A stretch of 64,000 nucleotides of DNA from Nitzschia sp. pyKryTriq1 (taxonomy: Eukaryota; Bacillariophyta; Bacillariophyceae; Bacillariales; Bacillariaceae). Where the stretch lies: assembly GCA_956465555.1 (NCBI GenBank), contig OY101115.1, forward strand, positions 3,410,001-3,474,000, read 5' to 3'. A program made the position numbers and the translations under genes. Position 1 is the stretch's first letter; each line of letters opens with the position of its first letter. Of the stretch, positions 19,583-30,406 are shown piece after piece. Under the pieces are notes generated by a model, which saw only the letters and a list, made by a program, of their open reading frames with translations, searched no databases and was not told the DNA's origin.

Positions 19583-22500
19583 TCAATCGAGCGTACCACT
19601 AAGCATCTTGTCGACGCCGGAAATCTTAGTAACAGGCTCCGTCCCGTGCCAAGAGTCAACACCTGCACCGTTGAAAACCATGAACTTATTGTCTTTTCGA
19701 GCAAAGAAGTCTTCGTTGATCATTTCAAAACCAGCCGGAACTTCCTTCTTTTGCTCAAAATGAAAGAGAGGCTGGTTTCTGGAGTCGATTAGGTCGTTCC
19801 GTGAGTCGATCGGGATGCCCAACCTTTTCGCCCTCGTGACGAAGGCAGAGGGGCGATCCTTGAGGTCAATATGGTTTGGCTTGGTCTTCGTATGGGGTAC
19901 GTCAGCTTTGTCGCCTACGATGAAGGTCAAGTCAGTCGTGGTCATCTCTTTATCGTGTGGAAAGAAGGACGAATACAGTTGCAGTGAGTTTGTTGTGGAT
20001 AGTTCGCTGCGTGTAGATCGCTGGCTCAATTCCAAGGAAGATTCAGAGTAGTGCTTTTCTGCTCGAACCCGTCTATTCCACCCACTGCTGATTGCACCCT
20101 TCACCCCTTCTGTATACAGTCCCCGCCGTCTCAGTTCAGAGTCCATCAGGGTTATACCTTCGCGCAACTCGCCCCTGTTCCTCATCTTCTCGTAGGCGTT
20201 AAACTGTTCCTGGACGACTGTCGCAACCTCTATGGCCGAAGTATCTTGACGCAAACCTTTGTAAGGTCCACAGCAAATTTTCCTTCCGACATGCGCAGAC
20301 TCAGCGAGCTTCGGGAGGTGAGGTCCTCCATTTTGATGAATTGACATGTGTGAAATAAAGTGTTCATAGGTCTTCTTACCTTGCGAATACCGCTGACGTC
20401 GTCGGCGCCCAGAGAAAGCGGATCCAGTGCCTCTTTGAACTCCTCAAAAGCATTTCTTCGAAACGGGCTAGAGTTCTCATCTTGGGGGCTCACATACTCT
20501 TCATACTCTTGTTGGGCTCTCTCGGAGCCTGTGTCGATGTCTCCGATATAGGAATGTAAAGCATGGAAGTCGCCCCCCTTGCCGAGTGCTTCCTCTTGTG
20601 TTCCAGTGGCGGGAGTCTGCAAAGCCTGGATTTGGGATCCCAAGCCGTAATCTATGAAACAATTTTCTAAGGTAGTGGCAAAAGGCTTCTCTTGGGAATC
20701 GTCCTCTGTCTGCTCAGGGATAGGGTGCGGGATGCCTGAAATATTTCGTCGAAAGACGGCAATTTCTGCGTCGTCGTCCGTGTCAGAATTGTGTTGAGCG
20801 GAATGTGAACGTCGAACCGGAGTTGCCCATGGGCGGGCGAAAAACCGATCGAATTGAGCCAATTTCTCAGGTTGGTACAGCCTATCGAATCTCGGTGGAA
20901 TCACGGTCTCCACTGGACTATTTCCTACCGTCATCCACATCCGTTGTTGAACATTGGACTGCAGCGCAATCTTCCACCAAACGGACAACGCTTTATTCTG
21001 AGACGTACATCTGTCCCTGACTTTTTGTATCCTCCGAATTTGATCCTCTTGTCGAAAGCCTGTAACGTCGATTGATCCAAATGTGGTATGTCTGGAGTGG
21101 GTTCGGTGGTGGAACGTTCGCAGAGAACCGTCGCCTTCTTGATCATCTTCGTCGTCGCTCCAATCAAGGACGCCGAAATTCATTTGGAATTCCTTCATCG
21201 ATTGGGAAATGCCTCTGCCGGTCCTTGCGTGGAAATTGTGCAAGTAATAGTCAGTTTCCATTTCCCACAAAGGAATGGTATGGCGATACGGTACGTAGTA
21301 TCCAAGAAAGAGATTCCTGGGAGAAAAGGTTACGAAAGTCAGCAATTGGGATTATTGGGCAAAGAACTTTGCAGCGTCTAGTCTCAACTTACATAGCGTC
21401 CTGTTTCAATCTATCAGTAAAAGCGTTACTATAGTATCGCCTGATGGAGGTAAGAAGCTCTTTGTGCTGTTGCGGAGTGCGTGAAAGACGGCATGATGAA
21501 CACATGTCAGGAACGAATGCCAATTCTACCAGTGGCGCGACAAGGCCTACATACCTTTCCAATGGGCCCCACAATAGATTCAGATCGTTCAGCTGAGACT
21601 TTTTTGTGCGCCTCAGAGCCTCCGTATTGAAGAGCGATGTGATCTCCGATATCGACATACATGTCAATGAGAACGCGCACAACATTGGAGGAAGGATCCA
21701 ATTTGGGGCTCGACCGGATTCCCATTACCACGAGTTGTTGCTCCATGGCCTCCACTCCTGCACTGAACTGAGCTACGTTGGTCCGATCAAGACAGCTGCG
21801 GTAGGAGAATAAGAGACCAATGCGTGGTGGTTGAGACACTAGCACCGCGATGAAGCAGGGACGACAATTTTGAAAACTTACTCGATACAATTCGTTCTCA
21901 GGATTCCCGTTTGTTCCATAGGGAAGACTGGCACACCAAGCTGCTGTGGAAGGATCGACGCAGCACTCATATCTTCTTCCGTGAAAGGTTCAATACTGCC
22001 GTCCTCTTTGATTTTCCATTGGGGAGACGAGCAAAAGAATCCAGTTTGATTCACTGCCCACGTCGATACTTCTTTCAATGACGTGCTAACATCCAAGTGG
22101 CGATGCTTGCTGATGTGGGAATAATCAAGTGCACAGTACCTAATCTTGTGCTCGTCGTCAATACTCGTGTTGATGTAATCAATAGCATGACGGAATTCGT
22201 TCCCCACTCTAACCTCCCGCTCCCTCTTTTCGCTCTGTTTGACCAAGTCCAATACAACAATTGGACTTCCATAACGTTTCATCAGGTCTTCAAAGTGTAG
22301 CTGGGTTGCCGCATAGGAAGGGTCTACACGCGTCATTTCGATGGGTGGTTTCGGCATTGTTACACTACTCTCTTGTGTCCAAAATGTAGGGATGGATCCT
22401 CGAACCTGTAGAAACGAGGAGAATATACCATTCACTGCCGATTTCGATTCGTCATGAACAATCTGCTCATGCTCCACGTCGTTCGCTACCTTGCCCTGCT

Positions 22501-23866
22501 CACTAACGCCACGCTTCAAATAACGAGTACCAGCAAAATGCCGTGAACGTCGAGCCAACAGGGTAACATTGAGTGATCGGCCGTAATCATTCAACTTTCT
22601 CTGTACAAAGGCACCTGTTGCATCATAACGAAAAAGAGCAAGCGCAAAGTGAGCTGTACACGTACTGTGCATTCCGCCACAAGATGGTGGCAGTGACTTA
22701 TAAAAAAGGCAAACATCAGAAGAAAACGATACCCCGTACGAACCATGAATAATTGGCATGACCCAGTGAAAACTGGACATTGAGTGGCAACAGGCTTCCA
22801 GTTCCCTAGTCAAGAAAAAGTTCCATGCGAACATGTCTTTAAAGGGTGGCGGTGGAAAGGGCTTGGAGGTATTCGATAGAAAGTTTTCTTGGAGACTCCG
22901 TGTCACGTCATACGTATACGAAAAGAAAAAGTTCTTGGTCAAGTCTACGACTTGATACAACCCTTGATATCGAAGTTCCGCGATTTCTCGATTGGTCAAA
23001 CCCAAGCCTACGCTTCGTTTTCCTCGATTCCACATACTCAAAAGAACAGATGATGGATCCGCATGAATATCCATATCCGAGGAAGACCCTGGGACCCGTT
23101 CAGCCGGTTTGATGGGGAATGTCTCCGTATTTTTGATGTTATAAATACCGTTGCCGCCAATGCTTCCCACTTTGGCACGTCGTGTAATCAACGTGAGATA
23201 ATAACAGTCTAGGAACCGTATAAACCCCACAATGCCATAAGCTTTCGCAATTGGTTTGAGCCCTCCATCTTGACCACCACCCTCTGCCACGGATCCCTCG
23301 CGCCGAAGTCGGTTTCCGTCATGAATCATATCCAACATGTCATGAATTTCTTCCTGCGTGTAAACATTTGGATCCTCAGTGAGGAATTCGGACAGCGGAC
23401 GAAGAGTCGGTTTGGAATTGTGAGCCGCATCGGCTGTGGCTTGAGTGTCTGAAGCGTTGCTGGCGGAAGGATTCAGCTGTGTCGGCTGTTGATTCTGTTG
23501 TTGCTGCTGCTGCTGTTGCTGATGCTGCTGCGAGCTCATCTTGGGCGAGGTGGAAGAATAATCGGCCTTGGCAACGAGCGGGCGCTCAATCAACGTTCGG
23601 TCCATCTTGAGCACGCGATACGCCGTGTTGAGTTTGTTGCATCCCACCAAGTAGTAAGCCTGGTTGGTGCAAAACAACTCGTAGCGTTCCAACTTTCCCA
23701 CATAGGGATCAATGGTCGGTTGAGGTTGATCCTTGTGTGGTATCGGCGTGAAGTTGATGGAGTGCGGGGGAGGGTGCTCTACCGTTCCGGTGCCAGCATC
23801 TTCGCCTAGCGTAAACCCACGTTGTCGAATTTGCTGCAATCGTCCACTTCGGCTGGACTTTGCCAT
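19583..23866 (-). CDS. FIG4: FIG4/Sac3-like polyphosphoinositide phosphatase
   Basis: Exons on the minus strand: 23866..21882, 21795..21555, 21466..21393, 21316..20380 and 20308..19583, about 1,320 residues. FIG4 removes the 5-phosphate of PI(3,5)P2 on endosomal and vacuolar membranes, with PIKfyve and VAC14. The Sac domain starts at RYELFCTNQAYYLVGCN, has KAYGIVGFIRFLDCYYL, and carries the catalytic RTNCIDCLDRTNVAQF, where the CX5R (Cys660 to Arg666) is split by the first intron. RRYYSNAFTDRLKQDAMNLF and GYY follow, as in FIG4. Residues 115-135 include a Gln run. The C-terminal half after the Sac domain is long and Ser/Asp-rich with no domain seen. The acceptor of the last exon is my best choice among several. 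Start ATG chosen at MAKSSRSG. Confidence 0.83.
23490..23530. repeat. CTG/TTG trinucleotide run (poly-Gln in FIG4-like protein)
   Basis: A run of ctg, ttg and similar triplets encodes a Gln-rich stretch on the minus strand. Such runs often vary in length between alleles. Confidence 0.7.
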
Positions 23867-24319
23867 TTTAATTTTATAAACAAGGGGCAACCAAGATACT
23901 GTTTGGTTACTACAGTAGTAATTATCACTTCTTGTACATGGAATGAATATTGGAAAGAATACGTGCTACAGTATGTACATAATCCGAGTATACTGTATGA
24001 ACTCCCATTTTGTTTGTCATTGTCGATGATCGCGAGATCTCGAACGCAGAGCATTTCGAAATTTTGGGTTGAAGCGAGATTTGGGGGAAAGGTAAATGTA
24101 CCCCCATTTCGGATCCGTACGTTTGCGCCACATTTTCCATCCGCGATCACGAAATAATAATCGCAGAAATCCAAACTCCAAACTCTCGAGTATGGTTGGA
24201 TCCAACCTGCCTGTTGTGGCGAGGGAGGATATGGAGGGAGGAGGGGTCATCGCTCTGCTGCTGCCACACATTCATATTTCTACTCAACTTCTTGAAACCA
24301 AAAGTTGTTGGTTCAAACA
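23867..24319. other. Divergent promoter region (FIG4-like / Arp2-like)
   Basis: 453 bases between two divergent starts; no gene seen. The text near 24050-24130 is rich in short C and G runs, but no clear regulatory site is recognisable. Confidence 0.5.
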
Positions 24320-25525
24320 ATGAAAGCGATGAACGGGAGCAGCAGCAGCAGCAGCAAGACTACCATCATTGTCTGTGACATTGGTGCCGGCTCCATCAAG
24401 ATTGGCTTTGCAGGGACTTTGACACCAGAACAAGTGATTCCAACAGTCATCGCGGTTGCTCGGCAAAAAGATTTGCAATATGATATTCTAATTGGAAACG
24501 AGGCACTAGCCGTTCGATATCGAAAGGACTATTCGTACATCCGACCCATTGACGAATACGGCATTGTTCAGAATTGGCAGGCCATGGAAATCCTCGTGCA
24601 GTTTGCTTTGCAATCCATTGGGATTCAACGCAACCATTGCCACAACTACAATATTATTCTCACCAAATCCCATAACACGAGGCAATCCGACATACAGTCG
24701 TTGTTGGATTTATTCTTCTTCACGTTCCCTTTCGCTGCAGTCACCATGCACGAACAATCTGTCCTGGTCCTGTACACGCAAGGAGTCGAAACTGGAATCG
24801 TTGTCGAACTAGGTGATACCATGGCGACTATCGTCCCTGTATATAAGGGATACAGCATACCCAATTTGAACAAGCGCATGCCAGTTGGCGGGCGGTCGAT
24901 TTCGCAATTCCTTGCAAAGTTGTTGCGGCAAGGAGGATATCATTTGGACCCATGCGTCGACTTGGAAGAAGTCCGGGAAATCAAAGAGCGAGGATCGTAC
25001 GTCGCCCTCGAGCCTACCGCTGAAGAGCGTCTCGCGGACGAGACCACCATCCTGGAAAAGAACATTCCTATTTCCGATGGGACCAATGTCTCCATCGGCA
25101 AGGAACGCTTTCTGGCAGCCGAAGCTTTCTTCCAACCTAAACTTTGGGATTCCGAGAGAAGTGGGCTTGCCGATCTCATCTTTGAGACAATACAAGAGGC
25201 AGCAATCGATTGCCGCGTCGATCTGTATCAGAATATCATCTTATCGGGCGGATGCTCGCTCCTTCCAGGAATACAAGAGCGCCTGCAAGCCGACTTGACC
25301 AGACGGTATGAGAAAGAAGTGCTCCAGAGTGCCAACAAGACGAGCCCCCCTCGAAACTGGAAAGTCAAAGTGCACGCACCCGACAATCGTCAATTCGCAG
25401 TCTACGAGGGGGCTGCTCTTTTTGCAGACCTGATCAGTAATGAAAGCCAGTTCTGGGTAACCAGATCCTCCTACAAAGAGAAGGGCGGAATAAAACTTCT
25501 CCTGGACAAATGCCAGGTATTCTGA
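24320..25525 (+). CDS. Actin-related protein, Arp2-like
   Basis: A single exon of 401 residues. The actin fold is clear: phosphate loop CDIGAGSIKIGFAGT, RPIDEYGIVQNWQAME (Arp2: YPMENGIVRNWDDME), VVELGDTMATIVPVYKGYSI, MPVGGRSISQFLAKLL, IILSGGCSLLPGIQERL and VYEGAALFADLI. The end, FWVTRSSYKEKG, is like that of Arp2 (FWITRQEYQEKG), and so is the motif VREIKERGSYVAL. Arp2 with Arp3 seeds branched actin filaments. The sequence is divergent, and I cannot exclude another Arp class. A Ser run (gcagcagcagc) follows the first ATG codons. Start at MKAMNGSSS chosen because the upstream codons lack an ATG. Confidence 0.75.
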   Translation: MKAMNGSSSSSSKTTIIVCDIGAGSIKIGFAGTLTPEQVIPTVIAVARQKDLQYDILIGNEALAVRYRKDYSYIRPIDEYGIVQNWQAMEILVQFALQSIGIQRNHCHNYNIILTKSHNTRQSDIQSLLDLFFFTFPFAAVTMHEQSVLVLYTQGVETGIVVELGDTMATIVPVYKGYSIPNLNKRMPVGGRSISQFLAKLLRQGGYHLDPCVDLEEVREIKERGSYVALEPTAEERLADETTILEKNIPISDGTNVSIGKERFLAAEAFFQPKLWDSERSGLADLIFETIQEAAIDCRVDLYQNIILSGGCSLLPGIQERLQADLTRRYEKEVLQSANKTSPPRNWKVKVHAPDNRQFAVYEGAALFADLISNESQFWVTRSSYKEKGGIKLLLDKCQVF

Positions 25526-25568
25526 GCGCAGGGTTGACTTGAACAATATTGTGTACTAGTAAGATCCT

Positions 25569-28500
25569 TTAAGTGTCAATCCAATCATCCATACAAGTAA
25601 AAGGATCCCGCACGGCCTCTGTAAAGGCTGCTGTCCTTTCGCCCCGTGACACCATATCGGTACGAGTAGAGCGCCTTGAATACTTCGACATGTCTCCACG
25701 AGAGTATTTGGAGTATTTCGATTGGTCGGCAGCGGTATAAGACGTGTACTTCGACTGCTCGACGGAATTCTCCGACACAGCTGAATCGTCATCCTCGTCA
25801 ACAGCCTCCGCTGATGTCGGCGGTCCATCTCTTTCTCGACGTCGTTCTCCTCGAGCGCTAGGAGTCCGGTCCACCAAACCGTTGAAAATCGAATCATCGT
25901 CCGTGTCCACCGCTAGTCTGTGAAAAGCTTCAGTATTGAGGTCACTCAATTCGTCTTCATCAAACCAATCGTTCTCTTCGCCACTGTTTCCCGATTGAGA
26001 GCGCGAAAGACCTGTACCGGCACTCCTACCGCGATGATCCACTCCGCGATGGTCGTATTGCTCCTTGATGCCAGAGTGTTCTCCCACGAAGGGGACCGCC
26101 TTCTCGAAGCTCTCATCGAGACTCTGCGGAGAGCTAACGCGCCAAGCCTCCTGATACGCTGAACTCCCAACTCTCATCATTTCAGAGCCCACGTTGGAAT
26201 CAAAGTCGTAGTCAGCACCACGCCGGTTCCAAGCTGTTGATCTATCCTTGCTCACAATCCTGCTAGAGAGGCGGGTGACATTCACATGTTCAACAGCTGT
26301 GTTGTGCCAGTCTTCTTCCGTCAAGGACGGAAACTTTGCTAGTTCAAAATCTGGAGCAACATCTTCTTCCGACGCTTGACCAATCTCGGTTTCCATGTCG
26401 CTGTAGTCCAAATCCTCGGCAAGTTTCGTCAATTTCGGACCAAGATCTGTTGCCTCGGAATGAGAGCGTCGCCCATCAGGTTTGACCTCAGGTGTCCCCC
26501 GGGAACTTGAAGAAGCGCTGTCTAATCCGTGTGATTTGGTGGATCGCTGTCTGTCTGCTGAGAAATGCACCCGTGATGGAACATCTGGAGATTCCTCCAC
26601 AGGTTCTACCTGACGCCGACTGTTACTGTTTCGAGATGTCGTGCGTTTCAAAGACTGTGTGCCTGGTTCCTGGTACGAGGCCCGGACGTCCGGCAAAGGA
26701 TCTTGGGGAATGCTCCTAGGATGCTGCGCGTATTTGAAACCATCAGGATCCAGGTTGTCCATTCGTGATGACTCCCTGCTAGGGATCCTCGATGGAAGTC
26801 TTTTCGTGAGTTTCGGTTTATCAGAACTGAGGACATGTGATGTGTCCGTCGTGCAATAAGGCAAAGAGATGCGGTCTGGCGTTGCAGAGGCGGGACGGTA
26901 CTCAGTAGGGGACATCGTAGTAACTGTTACACGGGTCTTCCCACGTGGAGGAGATATCACTGTTGCACTTTCTCGTACTTCCTGCGGTGGAATTCTGGCC
27001 GCCATTCGTCTCTTGCCAGAGGATGGTCGCTTGGGCGCAAATTTCTTGAATACATCAGCGATGCATTCTCGTTCCCGGAAAGCTGAATCATCGTCCATCA
27101 GAGAAGCAGTTCTTGCCATGTTAACATCATTGGAGGCGTGAGCTTGGAGCAGAAGTTCCTGCCGTTGAAGTTCATTCAAGTCTCTAACCTCCTGAAGCTG
27201 TCGTTCTGTAGCCTCCACTTCCACAAAAAAGTGTGGGGCAAGCGGGTCGTCCAAGTCGACCGGTTTGAGAAGGAGTCGGCGTGAATTAGGAACAGCACAC
27301 CCCTTTTGGGTAGTGGACGCCCACACGGCATCCAAGGATGGATTCCTGGTACACGCCAAACCAGAAACATTTTCTTGTTTAGGGAGGCTTTTCAACACCT
27401 GAGAATTTCCTTCCTTTGAACGGCTTGAAGATCCTTCGGAGCGCTCCACAGATTTCACCGATGCAGTGGGTGTTGGATTGTCTGTTTTCTTCTCTTCTTC
27501 AATGACTTCGAGATTTTGCGGTTTCTTATTCACCATCGGAGGCATCGGCTGCATGGCACCGCAAAAGAATCTCTTCGCAACGGGTTCCATCGGAGCAGGA
27601 TGAACCACTTCGTAAGGCGGCTTCATGATTGAACTTTGCGTTGAGCCTGAACTATAACTTATGGAAGCAGATGCAGAGGCAGACGCCGACGCAGAAGTGT
27701 GCGACGTACGCGGTCCCTTACTGGTGATCCCGGTAATCCCTGTCGCTGTCGAGTTTGATATGGATGATATTTCCGTGCGAGTGCGAGCATTCGCATCGCC
27801 AAAAGGTTTGCCTTGTCCTCTGATGGCCCCGCATGTACCTCGTTGGATTGCATTCATTTCGTTTGCAGAGTTAAACGAAATATTCTTCTTCGAAAAATCG
27901 TATTCAACTTCAATCCTGGCTTTCGTAGTTGGAGTAGGATTTCGGCTGAAGCTTACGTCGTCAGATAAACCATCCCTGGGAGGTGAGCTTTCCAAGTTGC
28001 TTGAAGCAGACCTTTCCAAGTCGCTTGAAGCAGACCTTTCCAAGTTGCTTGAAGCAGACCTTTCCAAGTCGCTTGAAGCAGACCTTTCCAAGTTGCTTGA
28101 AGCAGACCTTTCCAAGTTGCTTGAAGCAGACCTTTCCAAGTTGCTTGAAGCAGACCCCAATGAATTAAAAGATCGCCCAATTCTGGTGACACTCCTCCCA
28201 GCATGAACAAGATCTTCCGCACAGGCTAGTGAACCACCTTCCACCATTTCGTCAACCCAAAATTCCCTGGACATACAATTTGGATTGATTGCAGCCAATC
28301 GAGACGTTTGGCCGTGAACTACAAATAAGTCGTCCTCTTCGCCCAAGATGCTGTTGTGCGTAGTTGCCTCGTCCAACTCCCGAGGCAAGGTGAGCAGATC
28401 AGAAGGCAGTGGGTCCACCCGGAAGGTCGGTACAGGCGTCTCAGATGATAGTTCTTCCGAGCTGGTCTCGGCATAGTCGGTCAGTGACAATTCTACCGCT

Positions 28501-28658
28501 TTCGACATTGGATCGTCGCCATCATCAAAAACGTAAATCTTTTGCGTAAATTCGTGTTCAGGCTTAATCCGCCTTCGGTTGTAAGCATTTTTGAAGGGGA
28601 ACCAACATGCTTTTTGTCGGTCCTCGGCTGGATCGTAGGTCTGCAACGAGGAGTCCAT
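25569..28658 (-). CDS. Large disordered protein with eight-residue tandem repeats, unknown function
   Basis: A single exon of 1,029 residues with no recognised domain. It is rich in Ser, Arg, Glu and Pro and looks disordered nearly throughout. Residues 168-224 hold seven tandem copies of ASS(N/D)LERS. A Ser/Ala run (SASASASASASIS) lies near 330. Near residue 480 the phrase DPLAPHFFVEVEATERQLQEV could be a short ordered helix. The C-terminal 150 residues have acidic patches and a Tyr/Ser/Lys array (QSKYTSYTAADQSKYSKY, SRGDMSKYSRRS). Many basic and Ser-rich sites suggest a phosphorylated scaffold, but this is a guess. Its stop is 43 bases from that of the Arp2-like gene. Confidence 0.65.
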   Translation of the reverse strand: MDSSLQTYDPAEDRQKACWFPFKNAYNRRRIKPEHEFTQKIYVFDDGDDPMSKAVELSLTDYAETSSEELSSETPVPTFRVDPLPSDLLTLPRELDEATTHNSILGEEDDLFVVHGQTSRLAAINPNCMSREFWVDEMVEGGSLACAEDLVHAGRSVTRIGRSFNSLGSASSNLERSASSNLERSASSNLERSASSDLERSASSNLERSASSDLERSASSNLESSPPRDGLSDDVSFSRNPTPTTKARIEVEYDFSKKNISFNSANEMNAIQRGTCGAIRGQGKPFGDANARTRTEISSISNSTATGITGITSKGPRTSHTSASASASASASISYSSGSTQSSIMKPPYEVVHPAPMEPVAKRFFCGAMQPMPPMVNKKPQNLEVIEEEKKTDNPTPTASVKSVERSEGSSSRSKEGNSQVLKSLPKQENVSGLACTRNPSLDAVWASTTQKGCAVPNSRRLLLKPVDLDDPLAPHFFVEVEATERQLQEVRDLNELQRQELLLQAHASNDVNMARTASLMDDDSAFRERECIADVFKKFAPKRPSSGKRRMAARIPPQEVRESATVISPPRGKTRVTVTTMSPTEYRPASATPDRISLPYCTTDTSHVLSSDKPKLTKRLPSRIPSRESSRMDNLDPDGFKYAQHPRSIPQDPLPDVRASYQEPGTQSLKRTTSRNSNSRRQVEPVEESPDVPSRVHFSADRQRSTKSHGLDSASSSSRGTPEVKPDGRRSHSEATDLGPKLTKLAEDLDYSDMETEIGQASEEDVAPDFELAKFPSLTEEDWHNTAVEHVNVTRLSSRIVSKDRSTAWNRRGADYDFDSNVGSEMMRVGSSAYQEAWRVSSPQSLDESFEKAVPFVGEHSGIKEQYDHRGVDHRGRSAGTGLSRSQSGNSGEENDWFDEDELSDLNTEAFHRLAVDTDDDSIFNGLVDRTPSARGERRRERDGPPTSAEAVDEDDDSAVSENSVEQSKYTSYTAADQSKYSKYSRGDMSKYSRRSTRTDMVSRGERTAAFTEAVRDPFTCMDDWIDT
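27988..28155. repeat. 24-bp tandem repeat, seven copies
   Basis: The unit is ctttccaagttgcttgaagc plus agac. Seven copies run without a break; the only variable base is t or c in ttg/tcg, in the order t,c,t,c,t,t,t on the plus strand. The length is eight codons, so changes in copy number keep the frame of the disordered protein. Confidence 0.95.
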
Positions 28659-30406
28659 CGTTGTAACAGCTCGATCTGCAGGTCCTTCTCCAAATCAGTA
28701 TCCAAGACCTGGAGATTGAAGGGTGCAACAGATCCTTTCAAGAAGAAGTTGCAGGCAAGACTACGAGTACTGTGTATCATGCGAAGATGGAAGCATCGAA
28801 CAACTACAGGTACAACAGCATCGCGATCATTATCAGAACGTCTACTGTACGAGTACAAATACCAGGTACACAGTAAAGATTGCACACCATATTTTTCCAT
28901 GGCGGCATTTTTGGTGGTCCAACGGAAATATATATACAGACATGTATATTCATTTAAAGCTGAAATGCATAAGTACCGAAAATTTGGACATCCGATCTTT
29001 TGTTTTACATCGATATGAATGGGTCTTTCATTCTTGTAAAATAGGCCGCGCGCCCAGCCACCGGCCGGCAGAACCACACGCATCCCGGCCACGGCCACAT
29101 TATTTTTACAGGGTCGAAAGCAAGAAGACGGAAAACAAAAGTTCGACAGAGAGAGAGAGAGAGGGTAGTACTACAAGTACCGGTACTGGTACTGTACTGG
29201 TACAGTATGAGCAGTACCGCCGGTAAGATCTACTTTGTGTATTCGTACTCCTCTACGAGTAGAGAGAGAGAGAGACGGGAGGCTAGCACACCCACGCTCT
29301 TCTCTGCAAGTACTATGGATATATTATTCAAGTGGTTAGAGTGCACTTTTACTAGCAAGATATGGATATAAGCAAGCAATTGCTGTCTGGCCTCGGTCAG
29401 TGGGATCTTCTTTGGGGAACAACAGCGGATTTCAGCGGATTTCTTGCTGATACATTCAACATTCAACATAAAGTAACTATACCAATCTTGAAGAAGCGCC
29501 GATCTGTCCAGAGACGCAGGAGCGGATTAATCTATGCTCATTTCAGCTTTACTCCACACAACAGTAGGTTGTACCAAAATATGTAGTAGTAGCCCCCCCC
29601 CCCCTCTAGCTAGAATTTGAAAATGCAAACATCGCACTGTGAAATAAATGTTGTGCATTTTTTGCATAGCACTGCTTGAGGGAAGATTCGTATGGAGGAG
29701 GCCCCACAAACAATAGTACAGTACTGCAAATAATAATGTCTCCTGCTATGGTCGTCTTTCACGACTGATTGTCGCATACTTCGTACGTAGTATCTGCAAT
29801 AGTGGTATCATTACCCGCACGTCAACAATAATGAGCTCGTAGACAGACTAAACTTCATCGATCAACATGATCCAACGGAGATCTCGCTCGGGTCCCACTT
29901 GGATTTAGTAGATCTTCCACTCCTGCTGGGAGTATGAAAGGCAAAATTCATTACTTGCAAAGTGGTAGCCGTTCAGGAAAGTTATCTTGGAGTGGTGCGA
30001 CATGGGTTCCACGTCACATTGATCATGCAACTTATACAGTGCTGAAAAGGAATATAAGTCACAATTAGAAGTCAGTCTGCCCAAATTTTTCGACTTACTT
30101 ATGGGCGATCACGAAATAAATGTCTTTTCGCGGTTTTTGCGTGCCCGCCAATTTTTCCCTCCAACATCCCAAATCCCAACACGTTGCTGGTGATTTCTTT
30201 GATGCAACAGTACCGTATGGACATGAGAAACAAGAACTCGTTTCTCGCTCAACCTTGAATGCAAACAAATACGCGATTGGCGGTAGCTACACCCAGAGAC
30301 CCTATTGCAAAACATTGCATTCTTCTCGAGCGTGTACTCTACAGTAGTTAGATATTTTGTCGGTATCCTTACTTTCGAGTTTTTCGAACCAAAGAAGATA
30401 CAAAAA
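28659..30406. other. Gene-free stretch of 1.7 kb with microsatellites
   Basis: Lies between two divergent genes. No gene is supported. It holds two GA microsatellites, a 12-base C run (29593-29604) and a dense GTAC cluster at 29168-29220. A phrase like a tRNA D-arm (gtggttagagtgca, 29331) has no matching T-arm. Confidence 0.6.
29148..29164. repeat. GA microsatellite
   Basis: An uninterrupted run of (ag) dinucleotides, followed 100 bases later by a second run at 29261-29275. Confidence 0.9.

Noticed and set aside
27661-28206. Long plus-strand frame opposite the 24-bp repeats
   Set aside because: It arises because the repeat unit has no stops in several frames; the minus-strand frame is far longer and has an ATG and a plausible protein.
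28723-29226. Open frame of about 167 codons through GTAC and GA repeats
   Set aside because: Most of its codons come from low-complexity repeats, it runs through microsatellites and has no recognisable domain.
29321-29400. tRNA-like phrase gtggttagagtgca
   Set aside because: It resembles a D-arm, but no T-arm with ggttcgaat and no acceptor stem is found at the right distance.
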